A DNA stretch of 7,170 nt, taken from assembly GCA_003499955.1 (NCBI GenBank), contig DNRP01000031.1, positions 4,488-11,657 on the forward strand. Direction: 5' to 3'. The notes beneath the pieces were generated by a model. The model was given only the letters and a program-made list of their open reading frames with translations, ran no database searches and had not been told where the DNA came from. The DNA is from Cyanobacteria bacterium UBA9971 (GTDB lineage Bacteria; Cyanobacteriota; Vampirovibrionia; Gastranaerophilales; UBA9971). A program made the translations under genes and the position numbers. Below are positions 5,734 to 7,170 of the stretch, in pieces. Each line of letters opens with the position of its first letter. The first letter of the stretch is position 1.

Positions 5734-5744
5734 TTGGTTTATAA

Positions 5745-6500
5745 CTATTGACCTACTGTTAAAGGCTGTTCAAGCATTATAATCATCTTGGTTCCTATAG
5801 GAATATTTACTTCTCTGCCTTTTCTTATAATTATATAGCCAAGACCAAAAAGACCGCCCAATGCAGAACCAACCGCTGTCCCAACACCGGCTTCACTGGC
5901 AATCGAACCTATACCTGCGCCCACTACCAATGATCCTACAGTTGTCACAGCAACAGTAGAAACGTTTTTAACCAGCTGCTGTTTTACAGAACCGCCTCTT
6001 AACACTCCTGTATTGTCTTTTGTAACAATTTTGCCCATCATGGGAATTTTATTTCCATTAAGAGTTTTAACGCCGGTAAATTTTATTTCCATAATGGCGT
6101 TTCTTCCAACTCTTCCGGCATCCTCGCTATAAGTAACCTGTCCAAAAACTTCGCTTCCCGCCGGAATTACTATATCACCCCCGACAACAATCGGCTGATT
6201 AAGAGTGGCAGTAAAAATTTCTCCTACATGATTTTTTTTAGTGTTTATTTCGGAATTTGTAATAATTTCAAACGCTGTTTTCACTGGAACTGTTGTTACT
6301 GCTCCTTTTAAAACAGGTGAATTATAGTTATTCATGTAAGGGGAATAACTTTGATTTTGGTTAACTCCATCGTTCACCGGAGGAAGCACCATAATTTCAT
6401 CAGCGGCCACTGCCGGCAATGCCAAATTTCCTAAAACAGTTAAAGTTAAAAATAATGAAGCAATTCTATTAAATTTCACGGCTAATACCTTCTTTCTCAT
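5745..6500 (-). CDS. Exported glycine-zipper protein of unknown function
   Basis: A 251-residue protein that I cannot assign to a named family. Residues 1-33 form a Sec signal peptide: a basic start MRKKVLAVKFNR, the hydrophobic core IASLFLTLTVLGNLAL, and a likely cut after AVAA, with no lipobox Cys. A low-complexity N/P/Y segment follows (40-62). Residues 90-160 hold a beta-rich module, VGEIFTATLNQPIVV, VIPAGSEVFGQV, AGRVGRNAIMEIKFTGV, then NGNKIPMMG. A Gly/Ala/Val zipper at about 187-222 can cross or associate with a membrane, and the end is a beta segment, NIPIGTKMIIMLEQPLTV. The pattern of an IPAGT-like turn, GR...L.i.f..i, glycine-rich hairpin and final G-T-hydrophobic strand recalls the VirB10/TrbI C-terminal barrel, but this is only a weak resemblance. 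An alternative start is GTG at 6479, with AGAAGG eight bases upstream (6493-6488). It still leaves a signal peptide and has a better Shine-Dalgarno site than the ATG at 6500. Confidence 0.85.
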   Translation of the reverse strand: MRKKVLAVKFNRIASLFLTLTVLGNLALPAVAADEIMVLPPVNDGVNQNQSYSPYMNNYNSPVLKGAVTTVPVKTAFEIITNSEINTKKNHVGEIFTATLNQPIVVGGDIVIPAGSEVFGQVTYSEDAGRVGRNAIMEIKFTGVKTLNGNKIPMMGKIVTKDNTGVLRGGSVKQQLVKNVSTVAVTTVGSLVVGAGIGSIASEAGVGTAVGSALGGLFGLGYIIIRKGREVNIPIGTKMIIMLEQPLTVGQ

Positions 6501-6524
6501 TTTCTTTAAATCCGTATTATTTCA

Positions 6525-6553
6525 ATTCTTCCCTATTCTTAGAATTTTGTAAA
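6525..6553 (-). promoter_or_regulatory. Weak candidate promoter for the exported-protein gene
   Basis: On the minus strand TTTACA (6553-6548, 5/6 to the -35) is followed after exactly 17 bases by AAGAAT (6530-6525, 4/6 to the -10). It lies 25-53 bases before the ATG at 6500. No better pair was seen in the 131-base divergent gap. Confidence 0.3.
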
Positions 6554-6583
6554 TAAACAAAAAATATGATTTTTTATATGAAG

Positions 6584-6592
6584 TGCTAAAAT
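6584..6592 (+). promoter_or_regulatory. Extended -10 promoter for the FAD-linked oxidase gene
   Basis: TGCTAAAAT is an extended -10 (TGN plus TAAAAT), 39 bases before the GTG start. The -35 region (about 6564-6569) is ATATGA and is poor. The form is nearly identical to the aminotransferase promoter TGTTAAAAT. Confidence 0.5.
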
Positions 6593-6631
6593 GATGTTGC
6601 ACTGTCAAATAACTGGTAAAAGGTCTGAAAA

Positions 6632-7170
6632 GTGTCAGAATTTAACTCAAATATTAACGATGAAATCATAAATTCACTTAAATTAATTCTCGGAAATCAA
6701 AATGTATTGACCGATTATGAGGATAGATATTGTTATGCTTACGATGCTACAGCAATTGGAGAAGCTTTATATCTTCCTGATGCAGTGGTTTTACCGGAAA
6801 ACAAAGAACAAATTTGTCAGGTTGTAAAAATTGCTAATGAAAACAATATTCCAATAGTGCCAAGAGCCGCAGGAACAAATCTTGTAGGAGGATGTATTCC
6901 GCTAAAAGGCGGTATCGTAATGCATCTTTCAAAAATGAACAAAATTTTAAACATAGACAGAAATAACCTTATTTGTACTGTCCAACCGGGAGTTATTGTT
7001 GGAAATCTTCAACAGGAAGTTTCTGATCTCGGGCTTTTTTATCCGCCTGACCCTGCGAGTTTAAAGGTTTCCACGATTGGCGGAAGTATTGCCCAGTCTT
7101 CGGGGGGGCCTCGAGGATTTAAATACGGAACTACAAAAGACTATGTACTCGGGCTTGAAGTAATGCTTGC
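6632..7170 (+). CDS. FAD-linked oxidase, GlcD/D-lactate dehydrogenase-like (5' part, 179 codons, runs off the right edge)
   Basis: N-terminal FAD-binding domain (FAD_binding_4, PCMH fold) of a cytoplasmic or membrane-associated flavoenzyme oxidising a 2-hydroxy acid such as glycolate or D-lactate. It starts at GTG 6632, with AAAGGT (6618-6623) eight bases upstream, and no in-frame ATG lies nearby. Motifs are PDAVVLPENKEQICQVV (49-65), the pyrophosphate loop PRAAGTNLVGG (77-87), FYPPDPAS (136-143), STIGGSIAQSSGGPRGFKYG (147-166), and TTKDYVLGLEVMLA (167-179 and on). Family proteins are about 460-500 residues, so over half is missing, including the substrate-determining C-terminal domain. GlcD, Dld/LutABC-type or other 2-hydroxyacid dehydrogenases therefore cannot be separated. 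The seven-G run at about 7102-7108 stays in frame (SSGGPR). Confidence 0.92.
   Translation, partial: MSEFNSNINDEIINSLKLILGNQNVLTDYEDRYCYAYDATAIGEALYLPDAVVLPENKEQICQVVKIANENNIPIVPRAAGTNLVGGCIPLKGGIVMHLSKMNKILNIDRNNLICTVQPGVIVGNLQQEVSDLGLFYPPDPASLKVSTIGGSIAQSSGGPRGFKYGTTKDYVLGLEVML

Noticed and set aside
7102..7108. Seven-G run in the FAD oxidase gene, considered as a frameshift site or sequencing error
   Set aside because: The frame stays correct through it (SSGGPRGFKYG), matching the family motif.

Overview
The window is an AT-rich bacterial chromosome segment with seven to eight ordinary-looking genes packed on both strands. Type IV pilus machinery (PilT), a Sec-type signal peptide, sugar-nucleotide aminotransferase and lipoate genes point to a diderm, pilus-bearing bacterium. 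The low GC, mostly TAA stops, a small orphan protein with an N-terminal AFKG motif, and dispersed TGTCATYCTGA repeats make me favour a gut-type Melainabacteria/Gastranaerophilales-like lineage. That placement is inference from general resemblance and no search was run.

Layout. The left third reads leftwards: argS (arginyl-tRNA synthetase), a hicB-hicA toxin-antitoxin pair in antitoxin-first order, then the first 272 codons of pilT, which runs off the left edge. A divergent promoter region (3185-3323) separates argS from a rightward PLP-dependent sugar aminotransferase (DegT/DnrJ/EryC1/StrS family). That gene ends five bases from a convergent 98-aa orphan gene. A 237-base spacer leads to rightward lipB (octanoyltransferase). 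After lipB comes an inverted-repeat element, then a convergent gene for an exported glycine-zipper protein. Divergent from that is the 5' part of a GlcD-like FAD-linked oxidase, cut by the right edge.

The genes do not form one pathway: they are housekeeping (argS, lipB), surface/motility (pilT, aminotransferase, exported protein), energy metabolism (FAD oxidase) and an accessory toxin-antitoxin module. Most promoters I can propose use an extended -10 (TGN followed by TAWAAT) with a poor -35.

The most interesting structure is a dispersed repeat family. One 27-base unit lies in frame inside argS and a second in frame inside lipB, both in the same orientation and phase, adding the peptide LKQVQ(G/N)D to two unrelated essential-type enzymes. 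A related element of about 105 bases, made of two inverted arms with the same TGTCAYYCTGA start, sits directly after lipB. It is bracketed by an 11-base direct repeat (TTAATTAAATT), the left copy of which overlaps the lipB stop codon. This looks like a mobile or formerly mobile palindromic element that tolerates insertion into proteins, comparable in concept to Rickettsia palindromic elements. No tRNA, rRNA, CRISPR array or transposase gene was seen.
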